From Sva-07 sp031398325 (GTDB taxonomy: Bacteria > Actinomycetota > Acidimicrobiia > Acidimicrobiales > Ilumatobacteraceae): a stretch of DNA of 56,665 nucleotides. The stretch lies in contig JANNNB010000069.1 in the NCBI GenBank assembly GCA_031398325.1, forward strand, positions 1 through 56,665. Direction: 5' to 3'. How positions within the stretch are numbered: the first letter of the stretch is position 1; each line of letters starts with the position of its first letter. This document shows positions 19,745 to 28,109 of the stretch, piece by piece. The notes beneath the pieces are model-generated. The model was not told the origin of the DNA, made no database searches, and saw only the letters and a list, made by a program, of their open reading frames with translations. The translations under genes were made by a program, and so were the position numbers.

Positions 19745-20437
19745 ATGGGCGGCCGTCACGTACTTCGGTGGGAGCTCGACGGCGTCGACGGTGCCGTCGT
19801 GGTGGTCGACGTCATACGCGCCTTCACGACGGCTGCCTATGCGTTCGGTGCGGGCGCAACCGCGATCTACCTGGTTGCCGGTGTCGACCAGGCACTGCAG
19901 TTCAAGGCCGACCATCCCGGCGTGTTGGCCATGGGGGAGAACCAGGGACGGCGTCCGGCCGGCTTCGACTTCCCCAACTCGCCGGTGGCGGTCGGTCGGG
20001 CCGATCTGACCGGACGAACCCTGGTGCAGCGAACCTCGGCCGGCACACAGGGGGTCGTCGGTGCGCTGCACGCCACCCGCTTGTGGGCGGCAAGCCTCGC
20101 CTGTGCATCAGCAACGGCTCGGGCGGTCGTCGCCGCCGATCTCGGTGATCCGGCATACGTCATCACCGGATGCTTCCAGGATGCTCCCGACTCGACCGGC
20201 GATGACGATCGGCTGGCCGCAGATCTGATCGAGCGCGCCCGCTGTGGAGCCGATCTCGATGCCGCGGCGACCTCGCAGGCGCTGCTCGCGACCGAGGAGG
20301 CCCGGCGAACGTTGGCGCTCGGTGCCGAGCACTGCGATCCGCTCGACATCGAGTACGCAGCACGCGTCGACGCCTTCGACTTCGCCATGCCCGTCGTGCG
20401 CGACGAACTCGGATTGCGGATGGAACCGCGTTGGTGA
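19745..20437 (+). CDS. 2-phosphosulfolactate phosphatase-like protein (ComB family)
   Basis: A 230-residue protein. Family motifs are visible: VVVVDVIRAFTTAAYAFGAGA near the start, MGENQGRRPAGFDFPNSP, and LVQRTSAGTQGV. ComB removes phosphate from 2-phosphosulfolactate in coenzyme M synthesis in methanogens; bacterial homologues are widespread and their role is mostly unproven. A GTG at 19721 would add eight residues; the ATG at 19745 is preferred because similarity begins there. No other sulfolactate-pathway gene is in the window, so the substrate is uncertain. Confidence 0.8.
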   Translation: MGGRHVLRWELDGVDGAVVVVDVIRAFTTAAYAFGAGATAIYLVAGVDQALQFKADHPGVLAMGENQGRRPAGFDFPNSPVAVGRADLTGRTLVQRTSAGTQGVVGALHATRLWAASLACASATARAVVAADLGDPAYVITGCFQDAPDSTGDDDRLAADLIERARCGADLDAAATSQALLATEEARRTLALGAEHCDPLDIEYAARVDAFDFAMPVVRDELGLRMEPRW

Positions 20438-20494
20438 CGACGGACCGGATCACCAGCGGTGCCGGTCGGTCGAACATGACGCCACACTGGCCGG

Positions 20495-21226
20495 GTGGCT
20501 GATCGAACCGTGCCGATGCAACGCATCCCTGCCGTTGCCGATGCGTCGTCGGCACCTGCCGGCTCGACCGTCCGACGCGCGTCCGTGACCTTCAAGGTGA
20601 GGCGCCGCGCGCTCTCGCCGCGACGCCAGACGCTGCTGGAGGGCTGGCTGCAGCGGTGGGGTCTCGACGAGAACGGTCCACCGCTCGACTGGCAGGACGT
20701 GTTCGGCACGACGTCCGCCGTGGTCCTCGATGTGGGATTCGGCCATGGTGAGTCGACGGTGAACATGGCGGCGGCAGATCCGGCCACGTCGATCGTGGGC
20801 ATCGAGATCCACACGCCCGGCGTGGCGACGTTGCTCGACGCGGTCGATCGTCAGGGGCTCGGGAACGTCCGGGTCGTGCACGGCGATGCCCTCCCGTTCC
20901 TCGACCGAATCCCTCCTGGGACGTTGCACGGCGTGCGGATCTACTTCCCCGACCCGTGGCCGAAGCCACGCCAGCATCACCGCCGGATCGTGCACCCCGA
21001 CGTCATCGACGTGCTCGTCGACCGTCTCGAGGTCGACGGCACGATCCATCTGGCGACCGATGTCGATGCGTATGCCATGGCGATGCAACGGGTCTGCGGA
21101 GCGGAGCCCCGCCTCACCGGCGGCGTCATCGATCGACCGATCGAGCGCCCGCTCACGCGGTTCGAGCAGCGAGGTCTGATCGAGGGCCGCCACCCCGTCG
21201 ACATGCTCTACCGCCGCACCCACTGA
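20495..21226 (+). CDS. trmB: tRNA (guanine-N7-)-methyltransferase
   Basis: A 243-residue Rossmann methyltransferase with a GTG start. The SAM motif I is VLDVGFGHGEST, then IVGIEIHTPGV, and the TrmB-specific YFPDPWPKPRQHHRRIV carries the tRNA/active-site residues. The C-terminal TRFEQRG is also diagnostic. It methylates G46 of the tRNA variable loop. The first ~40 residues, rich in Ala/Arg/Ser, are longer than in E. coli. It ends convergent with purK, with a weak hairpin between. Confidence 0.93.
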   Translation: MADRTVPMQRIPAVADASSAPAGSTVRRASVTFKVRRRALSPRRQTLLEGWLQRWGLDENGPPLDWQDVFGTTSAVVLDVGFGHGESTVNMAAADPATSIVGIEIHTPGVATLLDAVDRQGLGNVRVVHGDALPFLDRIPPGTLHGVRIYFPDPWPKPRQHHRRIVHPDVIDVLVDRLEVDGTIHLATDVDAYAMAMQRVCGAEPRLTGGVIDRPIERPLTRFEQRGLIEGRHPVDMLYRRTH

Positions 21227-21271
21227 CGGACCGACCGTCCCGCCACCGCACGACCGCGCCGGCCAGGTTGT

Positions 21272-21308
21272 GTCAGCACCTACCCGCAACGCGCCGAATT
21301 GTGCTGAC
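21272..21308. terminator. Weak hairpin between convergent trmB and purK
   Basis: GTCAGCAC (21272-21279) and GTGCTGAC (21301-21308) are perfect 8-base arms with a 21-base loop. The position between convergent ends suits a shared terminator, but the loop is long and no T-run follows. Confidence 0.4.
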
Positions 21309-21328
21309 TCAAGTCGCCGGGCCGAGGA

Positions 21329-22480
21329 TCAGCGTCGAACGACGCGTGCTCGCAGGTCGAGGGCCCGTTCGATGGCTTCGGTTGCGACCGGTGACGTGAC
21401 GGTCAGGTGGCCCATCTTTCGGCCGGGACGGGGGTCACCCTTGCCGTAGAGATGGAGCTTGGCCCGTGGTTCCTCGAGCACGACCGACCAGTCAGGCTCC
21501 CCGCCGACCCACAGATCGCCGAGCAGGTTGACCATCGCGATGCTCGGCGCGGTCATGTGGGTCGGGCCGAGGCCGAGCCCGCACACCGCTCGGATCTGCT
21601 GCTCGAACTGGCTCGTCGCGCTGGCGTCGAGAGTCCAGTGACCGCTGTTGTGCGGGCGCGGGGCGAGCTCGTTCACGAGCAGTTCGTCACCGACCAGGAA
21701 CAGTTCGACCGCCAGCACCCCGACGTAGTCGAGCGCGTCGGCGATCGCCGATGCGAGCCCCACGGCGCGATCCGCGAGCAGGGGGTCGACCCCCGCCGGC
21801 ACGATCGACACGTCGAGGATCCCGTCCACGTGACGGTTCTCCGCCACCGGCCACGACTCGGTCCTGCCGTCGGCCGTGCGAGCCACGATCACACTCAACT
21901 CCAGATCGAAGTCGAGGAGCTGTTCGACCACGCACGGCACACCACCGAGTTCGGCCCAGGCGGCATGCAGCTCGGGCAGGTCGTTCACGCGACGCTGACC
22001 CTTGCCGTCGTAGCCGAGCCGCGCGGTCTTCAAGATCGCGCCGCGAGCGACCGTGGTCGCATCGATCCCGTCGCTCACCATCTCCGTCGACTCGCCGAGC
22101 ACCGCCCACGGACCGACCCTGAACCCGTTGTCATCGAGGAACCGCTTCTCCGCGATCCGATCCTGGGCGATCCGCACGGACGTCGGCGACGGCGCGACGC
22201 GGACCCGCTCGGCCAGATGTTCGAGTGCACCGGCCGGCGGGTTCTCGAATTCGGTCGTCACGACGTCGCAGTCGAGGGTCATCCGCTGGAGTGTCGACGG
22301 GTCGTCGTACGCCGTGATCAGATGGTCGTCGGCCACGGCGCCCGCAGGTGCGGACGGATCAGGGTCGACGACCAGTGTCCGATACCCCATCGTCCGGGCA
22401 GCCATGAGTGCGTACCGGCCGAGCTGACCCCCGCCCATCATCCCGATCGTCGCCGGAGGCAGGATCGGCTCGACGGTCAT
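21329..22480 (-). CDS. purK: 5-(carboxyamino)imidazole ribonucleotide synthase
   Basis: A 383-residue ATP-grasp enzyme of purine synthesis that carboxylates AIR to N5-CAIR with bicarbonate and ATP. The N-terminal GMMGGGQLGRYALMAA is diagnostic of PurK. The ATP-grasp region includes ILKTARLGYDGKGQ, and the metal/ATP site lies in AVELFLVGDELLVNELAPRPHNSGHWT. Length matches the family. It lies 130 bases downstream of purE on the same strand, so a shared operon is likely though not overlapping. Confidence 0.95.
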   Translation of the reverse strand: MTVEPILPPATIGMMGGGQLGRYALMAARTMGYRTLVVDPDPSAPAGAVADDHLITAYDDPSTLQRMTLDCDVVTTEFENPPAGALEHLAERVRVAPSPTSVRIAQDRIAEKRFLDDNGFRVGPWAVLGESTEMVSDGIDATTVARGAILKTARLGYDGKGQRRVNDLPELHAAWAELGGVPCVVEQLLDFDLELSVIVARTADGRTESWPVAENRHVDGILDVSIVPAGVDPLLADRAVGLASAIADALDYVGVLAVELFLVGDELLVNELAPRPHNSGHWTLDASATSQFEQQIRAVCGLGLGPTHMTAPSIAMVNLLGDLWVGGEPDWSVVLEEPRAKLHLYGKGDPRPGRKMGHLTVTSPVATEAIERALDLRARVVRR

Positions 22481-22610
22481 CCCAGCCCTCTGTCGCCGCC
22501 GTATGCGTTCGAACGCGGCTCGACGGTCACGCCTCGGACACCTGACGTGCCGCGGGCAGCGTCGACGATGTCGGCGGTCGGGTGTGGCGCTCGGCTGCCG
22601 TCACCGCGGC

Positions 22611-23123
22611 TCACCGGCCGACGGGCGGCAGGTCGGAGCCGAGGGCAGCGTCGTGACGTCGGCGGCGAGCAGCGTGGAGTGCGGTGGCGAGCGAGTCATC
22701 GGTAGCGGCAAGCAGCGCGACTGCGAACAGCCCGGCGTTGGTCGCACCCGCTTCGCCGATGGCGAACGTGGCCACGGGCACGCCGGCAGGCATCTGGACG
22801 ATCGAGTACAGCGAATCCTGGCCGGACAGGTGCTTCGAGGCGACGGGCACGCCGAGCACCGGCACGATGGTCTTGGCTGCCAGCATCCCCGGCAGATGCG
22901 CCGCGCCGCCGGCTCCGGCGATGATCGCTCGGAGGCCGCGACCCTCGGCCGTCTCCGCATACTCGAACATCTCGTCGGGCATCCGGTGTGCACTGACGAC
23001 CCGGGCCTCATGCTCGATGCCGAACTCGGCGAGCACCTCGACGGCCTTCGACATCGTCGGCCAGTCGCTCGACGACCCCATCACCACACCGACGACCGGC
23101 GTCCCCGACGAGTTGCTGCTCAC
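22611..23123 (-). CDS. purE: N5-carboxyaminoimidazole ribonucleotide mutase
   Basis: A 170-residue class I PurE that moves the carboxylate of N5-CAIR to C4. Motifs GVVMGSSSDWPTM (phosphate binding), VSAHRMP (catalytic His), AGAGGAAHLPGM and SIVQMPAGVPVATFAIG are intact. A GTG at 23123 is used as start, leaving a short Ser-rich leader; a longer upstream frame is not conserved in character. The ~15-residue Arg-rich C-terminus is slightly extended. It precedes purK, which consumes and supplies the same intermediate. Confidence 0.94.
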   Translation of the reverse strand: MSSNSSGTPVVGVVMGSSSDWPTMSKAVEVLAEFGIEHEARVVSAHRMPDEMFEYAETAEGRGLRAIIAGAGGAAHLPGMLAAKTIVPVLGVPVASKHLSGQDSLYSIVQMPAGVPVATFAIGEAGATNAGLFAVALLAATDDSLATALHAARRRRHDAALGSDLPPVGR

Positions 23124-23220
23124 GTGCGCACTGTACGCGACGACCCCACACCCAACTCCGAAATTGCCGCCAGATGTTGCGCGCTCCGCAACGTTCACTC
23201 GCAACTTCGGGAAGATCGGG

Positions 23221-25656
23221 TCAGATCAGTTCGCGACGTTCGCTGAGCTTGAGGCCGATGAAGCCGGGGATCGTCGGGAACCAGTAGTTGATCAACCGGA
23301 ACAAGAGTGTCGCGCCCCAGGCCGTGCCCTGGTCGACGCCGGCGTTCGTCAGCACGAGTACCAGCGCTGCGTCGATCGCCCCGACGCCACCCGGCGTCGG
23401 CACGGTCGAGGCGATGGTGTTCGCGATCAGGTACATCGCACCGAGTTGCGCGAACGAGATGTCGATGCCGAACGCTCGACACGACAGGACGAAGGCGATG
23501 ATCGTCAGCAACTTCCCGACGCCAGCGCCACCGAACAGCATCAGCAGCTTGGTCGGCTGGCGGGCGAGCTCACCGAAGTCGTGACGAATCTTCGAGATCG
23601 TCGACTTCACGAAGTTGATCACCCAGCGGCGGAGCTTCGGGGTGAACGCGAACACCACCAGGGCGAGCACGATGGCGATGACGACCACCACGACGACCGT
23701 GCCTGCGACGCCGCTGGACGAGCTGCCGGCGTCGGCTCCCTGGGTCTCGTCGGACGGATCGGTGCTGCTCCACAACAGGAAGAACGCGATGAACAGCACC
23801 TGCATGACGCCACTCGCCGCAGACGTCAGGCCGATCGCAGCGGTGGCGACGGTGCCGTCGGTGCCACCCTTCTGCAGGTAGCGGATCCGCATCGCCATGC
23901 CGCCGGCGTTCATCGGTGTGAACCGGTTCAGGAACGACTGTCCGAACATGATGATCGTCGTGTCGCCGAGGGCGAGAGGCCGCAGCACCGAACCCATCAT
24001 CGACACCGCCCCGGCGACCGGACCGAGCATCGTGACGGCCAGGATCGGTACGACCCACCACCAGTTGAGCCCGGCGATGGCCTCGGAGATCTGCGACCAG
24101 CTGGAGGCGAGGCCCAAGACGAAATAGGCGAGCACGATGAAGCCGACCCACGTGAGCAACTTGGGAACGCTCAGCCGCTCCAGTTCGGCCAGTTCGACGG
24201 GCTCGACGTCGAGCGCTGCCTGCAGGCCCGTGCGGATCTCGGCGATGAATCCCTTCGGCTTCTTGGCCGCCTTGCGGGTCTGCGGCGGCAGCGCTGGCGG
24301 CTGGATGAACGCCAATGCGGCAATCAGTTCGTCGTGCCGGGCGCTGGTCGTCGCGGCAGCGATAGCTCGATCGACCCCGACGACCAGCGCCGTCGACACG
24401 AGCAACTCAGCCACATCGAGAGCGAGCGATTCCTCACCTGCCGCGAGTCGCGCGTTCTCGACACCGGCAAGTTCGGCGGTGTCGCCGTCGATGAACAGGT
24501 TCTGGCGTGTCAACGACCGATGCGCAATCCGCCCTCCGTGCAGCAGGCCGAGCTGGGTCCACAGATCGGCGAGAGCGGCACCGGACACGTCGTCGCCTGA
24601 CAGTTCCAACAGGGAATGCCCGGCGGGCGCGTCGAGCGCGATGATTGCGCTCTCCCGTTCGGCCGGCACGACGGCGTGGACCCCCGGCACCCGCGCACCG
24701 GCCTGGAGGGCCAGCATCGTGACGACGGCTTGATGTTGGACGCGTTGCTGCGGCCGCGCCGACAGGCTCTGTTCGTCGACGTCGCGCACCCGGATCGTGC
24801 GTACGGTCCGCGCCAGGAGGTCCACGTCACGGTCGTCACGGTCGAGGTAGACCACCTCGAACTCCTTGCCGTTGGACGAGCCTCGATACGAGCGGCGCCC
24901 GGCATGCTCGGTCTCGTCGTGCAGGTCGCCGACGTCGAAACCACCAGCTGCGAGATCAGCCTTCAACGACAGCGCTCCCGGTCGGCGACGCGGCGAGCCG
25001 AACGCGACGAGCGCCACGCTGCCCACGACGCTGCCGAGCAGGACCGTCACGACCACGTTGACAGGCGTCTGCGTGGCGCTCATGAACCGAACCAGCACGG
25101 CGACTGCCACGGCGATCCATGAAGTCCGTCGCCACGAATCGGGCATCAGCGGTGAGGCCGCAGCCGTTCCGGCCACGAGTGCTGCGAGATATGCCGCCGA
25201 CGGGAAGTCCGTCGGCAGGAACGACGCCGAATCGAGCTGGATCGCGACCGGTGGGGCGGCGCGCTCGAGCCAGTCCGTGAGCAACGCCATGACGATGCCA
25301 CCGACGGCTCCCGCGCCGACGACCAGCGCCGTTTCGAGCCACGACCGGCGCAGCATCAACCATGCGATGACCGCCAACGGAATCACGACGATCGTCAACT
25401 GCGACACACCGATCAACCCGTACCGGACTGCGTTCGGGAGCTCACCGAAGAGGTTGACCAGGTTCGTCGAGAGGTCGCGCATCGTGCCGGGGAACGCCGC
25501 CGTCACGATCAGGACGAACACGAGCAACGACGACCGCGCGACGAGCCGGGCGACGTCGCCGGGATGGCGCCGCCAGAACCGTCGATCGGACTCGCGCAAC
25601 GCCCGTGGCGACGCCGGCTCGGCCTCGTGATCCGGATCGGCGAGACCGACGTTCAC
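23221..25656 (-). CDS. Tripartite membrane protein: PAP2-like, kinase-like and UPF0104/AglD flippase-like domains
   Basis: An 811-residue protein whose GTG overlaps the upstream gene stop (GTGA). Residues ~35-220 form five or six helices with a PAP2-like pattern, but the phosphatase residues are altered: PSAA at 152-155 where PSGH is expected, and SATQTPVN at 193-200 where the second His motif belongs. Residues ~255-450 resemble an APH/ABC1-type kinase: HRSLTRQN at 379-386 has Ser in place of the catalytic Asp, and AGVEN at 397-401 replaces the metal-binding Asp motif. Residues ~500-811 match the lysylphosphatidylglycerol-synthase-type transmembrane domain (NRFTPMNAGGMAMR, VPTPGGVGAIDAAL). 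Probably a lipid or lipid-linked substrate transporter with regulatory pseudo-enzyme parts. Confidence 0.75.
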   Translation of the reverse strand: MNVGLADPDHEAEPASPRALRESDRRFWRRHPGDVARLVARSSLLVFVLIVTAAFPGTMRDLSTNLVNLFGELPNAVRYGLIGVSQLTIVVIPLAVIAWLMLRRSWLETALVVGAGAVGGIVMALLTDWLERAAPPVAIQLDSASFLPTDFPSAAYLAALVAGTAAASPLMPDSWRRTSWIAVAVAVLVRFMSATQTPVNVVVTVLLGSVVGSVALVAFGSPRRRPGALSLKADLAAGGFDVGDLHDETEHAGRRSYRGSSNGKEFEVVYLDRDDRDVDLLARTVRTIRVRDVDEQSLSARPQQRVQHQAVVTMLALQAGARVPGVHAVVPAERESAIIALDAPAGHSLLELSGDDVSGAALADLWTQLGLLHGGRIAHRSLTRQNLFIDGDTAELAGVENARLAAGEESLALDVAELLVSTALVVGVDRAIAAATTSARHDELIAALAFIQPPALPPQTRKAAKKPKGFIAEIRTGLQAALDVEPVELAELERLSVPKLLTWVGFIVLAYFVLGLASSWSQISEAIAGLNWWWVVPILAVTMLGPVAGAVSMMGSVLRPLALGDTTIIMFGQSFLNRFTPMNAGGMAMRIRYLQKGGTDGTVATAAIGLTSAASGVMQVLFIAFFLLWSSTDPSDETQGADAGSSSSGVAGTVVVVVVIAIVLALVVFAFTPKLRRWVINFVKSTISKIRHDFGELARQPTKLLMLFGGAGVGKLLTIIAFVLSCRAFGIDISFAQLGAMYLIANTIASTVPTPGGVGAIDAALVLVLTNAGVDQGTAWGATLLFRLINYWFPTIPGFIGLKLSERRELI

Positions 25657-26948
25657 GTGAGCACCTCTGACAGAGCCGTCACAGCACGCTCGACGTCTTC
25701 GGGCGCCGTGTAGTGCACGAACGACAGCCGGACCACGCCGCGACCGGGGTCGACACCGAGTCCGTCGAGCACGCGCGCAGCGTAATAGTGACCCGAGCTC
25801 GTCTGGACCCCACGTCGCACCAACTCGTGCGCCACGTCGGCCGGTTCGAGCGCGAGCGGCACGAACGCAAACGTCGGACAGCGATGAAGCAGTGCGTCTC
25901 CGAGTACCGAAGGGCCCAGCAGGCGGACGTCGTCGCGGTCGGCCAACGCTTCGAGGAGCAGCGGCGAGAGCGAGTCTTCGTGTTGGCGCCACAGCGTGGA
26001 CACGGCGGCGCGTGCGGTCATCAGATCATCGTCGGGTGCGCCGCCGTGATGTTGGTGCAGCAGTTCGACGTAGTCGAGTACGGCGCCGGCCACCGCGACC
26101 TGGGCATGGTCGGGGCCTGCGGGGTTCAGGCGCTTGTCGGCGACGGCGTCGTTGAAGAAGTGGCTCTGGTTCGGCAGCTCGTCGAGCCATCCGTTACGCA
26201 CCACCATCAGGCCCTGATGCACCGAGTAGGTCTTGTAGAGGCTGAACAGATAGACGTCGGCATCCAGCGCGGCGACGTCGGGCAGCGTGTGCGGAGCGAA
26301 CGACACGCCATCGACGACCACGCGCGCGCCGACGGCGTGGGCCGCGGCCGCGATCCGGGCGACGTCGTTCTCCGCGCCGACGATGTTCGAAGCGTGGGGG
26401 AAGGTCACGAGCACGGTCGCCGGCGTCAGCAGCGTTTCGAATTCGTCGACGTCGAGCAGGCCCGTCACCGGATCGGTTCGCCACTCCCGCACGACGCATC
26501 CGGCGCGTTCGGCGGCACGACGGATGGCTCCCGTGTTCGCCTCGTGATCCTGGTTGGTCACGATCACCTCATCGTGTGCCGTGAGCCCGGCGCCGATCGC
26601 GTTCGCCAACACGTAGGTGTTCATGGACGTCGACGGCCCGAACACCACCTCGCGCGCCTCCACGCCGAGGGCCTCGGCCCAGCGCGCCCGAGAGCGGTCC
26701 ATCGCTGCACCAGCAACAGCGGAGCTCTGGAACTCCGAGTAGGGCTGCACCTTGGTGCGCGTGTAGAAGTCGGTCAACCCGTCGATCGTCTGGCGGCACG
26801 CAAAGGAACCGCCCGCGTTCTCGAAGAACGACTGATCGGCGTTGATCGGCTGTTGGAACGCCGGAAACTGGCTCCGCACGAACTCGAGATCGAGCGGACT
26901 CGCAGTCGGTTGAGCGGCGGACACGGCGCAAACGTACCGTCTGGTCAC
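25653..26948 (-). CDS. Class V aminotransferase / cysteine-desulfurase-like PLP enzyme
   Basis: A 431-residue fold-type I PLP enzyme. H135 in NQDHEANTG stacks on PLP, D213 in VVVDGVSFAPH binds its nitrogen, and K239 in SLYKTYSVHQG is the Schiff-base lysine. The C-terminal QTSSGHYYA segment lacks the mobile catalytic Cys loop of true IscS/SufS, so a lyase or aminotransferase of this subfamily (cysteine-desulfurase-like, TIGR01976 style) is more likely. A GTG at 26924 is an alternative start that removes eight residues. It is divergent from the D-threonine-aldolase-like gene and coupled to the large membrane protein downstream. Confidence 0.82.
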   Translation of the reverse strand: MTRRYVCAVSAAQPTASPLDLEFVRSQFPAFQQPINADQSFFENAGGSFACRQTIDGLTDFYTRTKVQPYSEFQSSAVAGAAMDRSRARWAEALGVEAREVVFGPSTSMNTYVLANAIGAGLTAHDEVIVTNQDHEANTGAIRRAAERAGCVVREWRTDPVTGLLDVDEFETLLTPATVLVTFPHASNIVGAENDVARIAAAAHAVGARVVVDGVSFAPHTLPDVAALDADVYLFSLYKTYSVHQGLMVVRNGWLDELPNQSHFFNDAVADKRLNPAGPDHAQVAVAGAVLDYVELLHQHHGGAPDDDLMTARAAVSTLWRQHEDSLSPLLLEALADRDDVRLLGPSVLGDALLHRCPTFAFVPLALEPADVAHELVRRGVQTSSGHYYAARVLDGLGVDPGRGVVRLSFVHYTAPEDVERAVTALSEVLT

Positions 26949-26981
26949 TCACCGGGACGGACGAAGGACCACACTTCGCTC

Positions 26982-28028
26982 ATGGCAGCATCGCCCTCAG
27001 CGCAATCGAACTCGTCCGCACACGACCCGAGCACGATCGAACAGATCCGGACACCGGCCTTGATCGTGGATCGGGCCACCTTCGATCGCAACCGCGCCAC
27101 CATGGCCGACGTCTGGCCCGGCTCGTCGTTGCGCCCCCACGTCAAGGCGTTCAAGTCGACAGCGCTCGCCGCCGAACTGGCGGCCGCCGGTCACCGGTCG
27201 TTCTGTGCCGCGACACCACGCGAGATCGAGGGCATGGTGGCGGCCGGGCTGGGCGACGACATCCTGCTCGCCAACGAGACGCTCGACACCGATCGCCTCG
27301 GCCGGCTCGGCGACCAGGCGAACATCACCGTCGCCGTCGACTCCGACGCGACCCTCGACGCCGCGGTGCGTGGCGGCATCAGGTCGGTGCTGATCGACGT
27401 CGAGGTCGGCCTGCCGCGATGCGGATGCGACGTCGACGACGCGGGGCGACTCGCCGACCGGGCACGGGTCGCAGGTCTCGATGTCCGTGGAGTCATGGGC
27501 TACGAGGGCCATCTGATGATGGTGCGCGAACGGCCGGATCGCATCGAACGGGTGCGGGGTGCGATGGAAATCCTGCGGCGCGCCCACGAGATCGTCGGCG
27601 GCGACATCGTTTCGGGTGGCGGCACCGGAACCTATGACACCAATACCTGGTGCACGGAACTCCAGGCCGGGTCGTACCTGCTGATGGACACGCAGTACGA
27701 CGAACTGGATCTCCCGTTCGAGAAGGCGTTGTCCGTGCTGGCGACCGTGATCTCGGTGAGTGCGAAGGGGTGGATCGTCATCGACGCCGGTCTCAAGTCG
27801 CTCGGTATGGACCACGGCAACCCGTCATGGGACCACGGTGACGTGTTCTTCTGCTCCGACGAGCACACCACCCTGCTCCCGCGCGACCCCAGCGCGTGGA
27901 CGGTCGGCGATCGGACGACCATCTGGCCGGCCCACGTCGACCCGACGGTCGCCCGGCACCAGCAGATGTGGGTGGTCGACGGCGACGCCGTACTCGACCG
28001 CTGGGACGTCGACCTACGTCACTGGTGA
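26982..28028 (+). CDS. D-threonine aldolase-like PLP enzyme (AlaR N-terminal + DSD1-like domain)
   Basis: A 348-residue fold-type III PLP enzyme. The N-terminal barrel has TPALIVDRATFDRN and SLRPHVKAFKS with the PLP lysine, and GGGTGTYD binds phosphate. The C-terminal DSD1-like domain holds the metal pair: H318 and D320 in PAHVDPTVA. In D-serine dehydratases the second ligand is Cys; in the characterised Alcaligenes D-threonine aldolase it is Asp, so aldolase-type chemistry is favoured. It would split D-threonine or other beta-hydroxy-D-amino acids into glycine and an aldehyde. Divergent from the PLP desulfurase-like gene, 33 bases apart. Confidence 0.8.
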   Translation: MAASPSAQSNSSAHDPSTIEQIRTPALIVDRATFDRNRATMADVWPGSSLRPHVKAFKSTALAAELAAAGHRSFCAATPREIEGMVAAGLGDDILLANETLDTDRLGRLGDQANITVAVDSDATLDAAVRGGIRSVLIDVEVGLPRCGCDVDDAGRLADRARVAGLDVRGVMGYEGHLMMVRERPDRIERVRGAMEILRRAHEIVGGDIVSGGGTGTYDTNTWCTELQAGSYLLMDTQYDELDLPFEKALSVLATVISVSAKGWIVIDAGLKSLGMDHGNPSWDHGDVFFCSDEHTTLLPRDPSAWTVGDRTTIWPAHVDPTVARHQQMWVVDGDAVLDRWDVDLRHW

Positions 28029-28066
28029 GGCGAGGTGTACCGGTGACAGGGCCCGACGAACACCGA

Positions 28067-28109
28067 CGCCGCCCGCCCGAGTGACGTCGCCTACATCGAG
28101 CGGGCGGCG
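28067..28109. terminator. Hairpin at the convergent end of the aldolase-like gene and dnaB
   Basis: CGCCGCCCGC (28067-28076) and GCGGGCGGCG (28100-28109) are perfect 10-base arms with a 23-base loop. The right arm lies inside the dnaB 3' end, so it could end the plus-strand aldolase transcript. No T-tract. Confidence 0.45.

Noticed and set aside
22684..24600. A 638-codon open frame on the plus strand
   Set aside because: Antisense to purE and the large membrane protein; low-complexity Arg/Asp/His composition and no motifs.
25653..26948. Calling the class V PLP enzyme IscS/SufS
   Set aside because: The mobile catalytic Cys loop of true desulfurases is not visible and no iron-sulfur assembly genes are adjacent.
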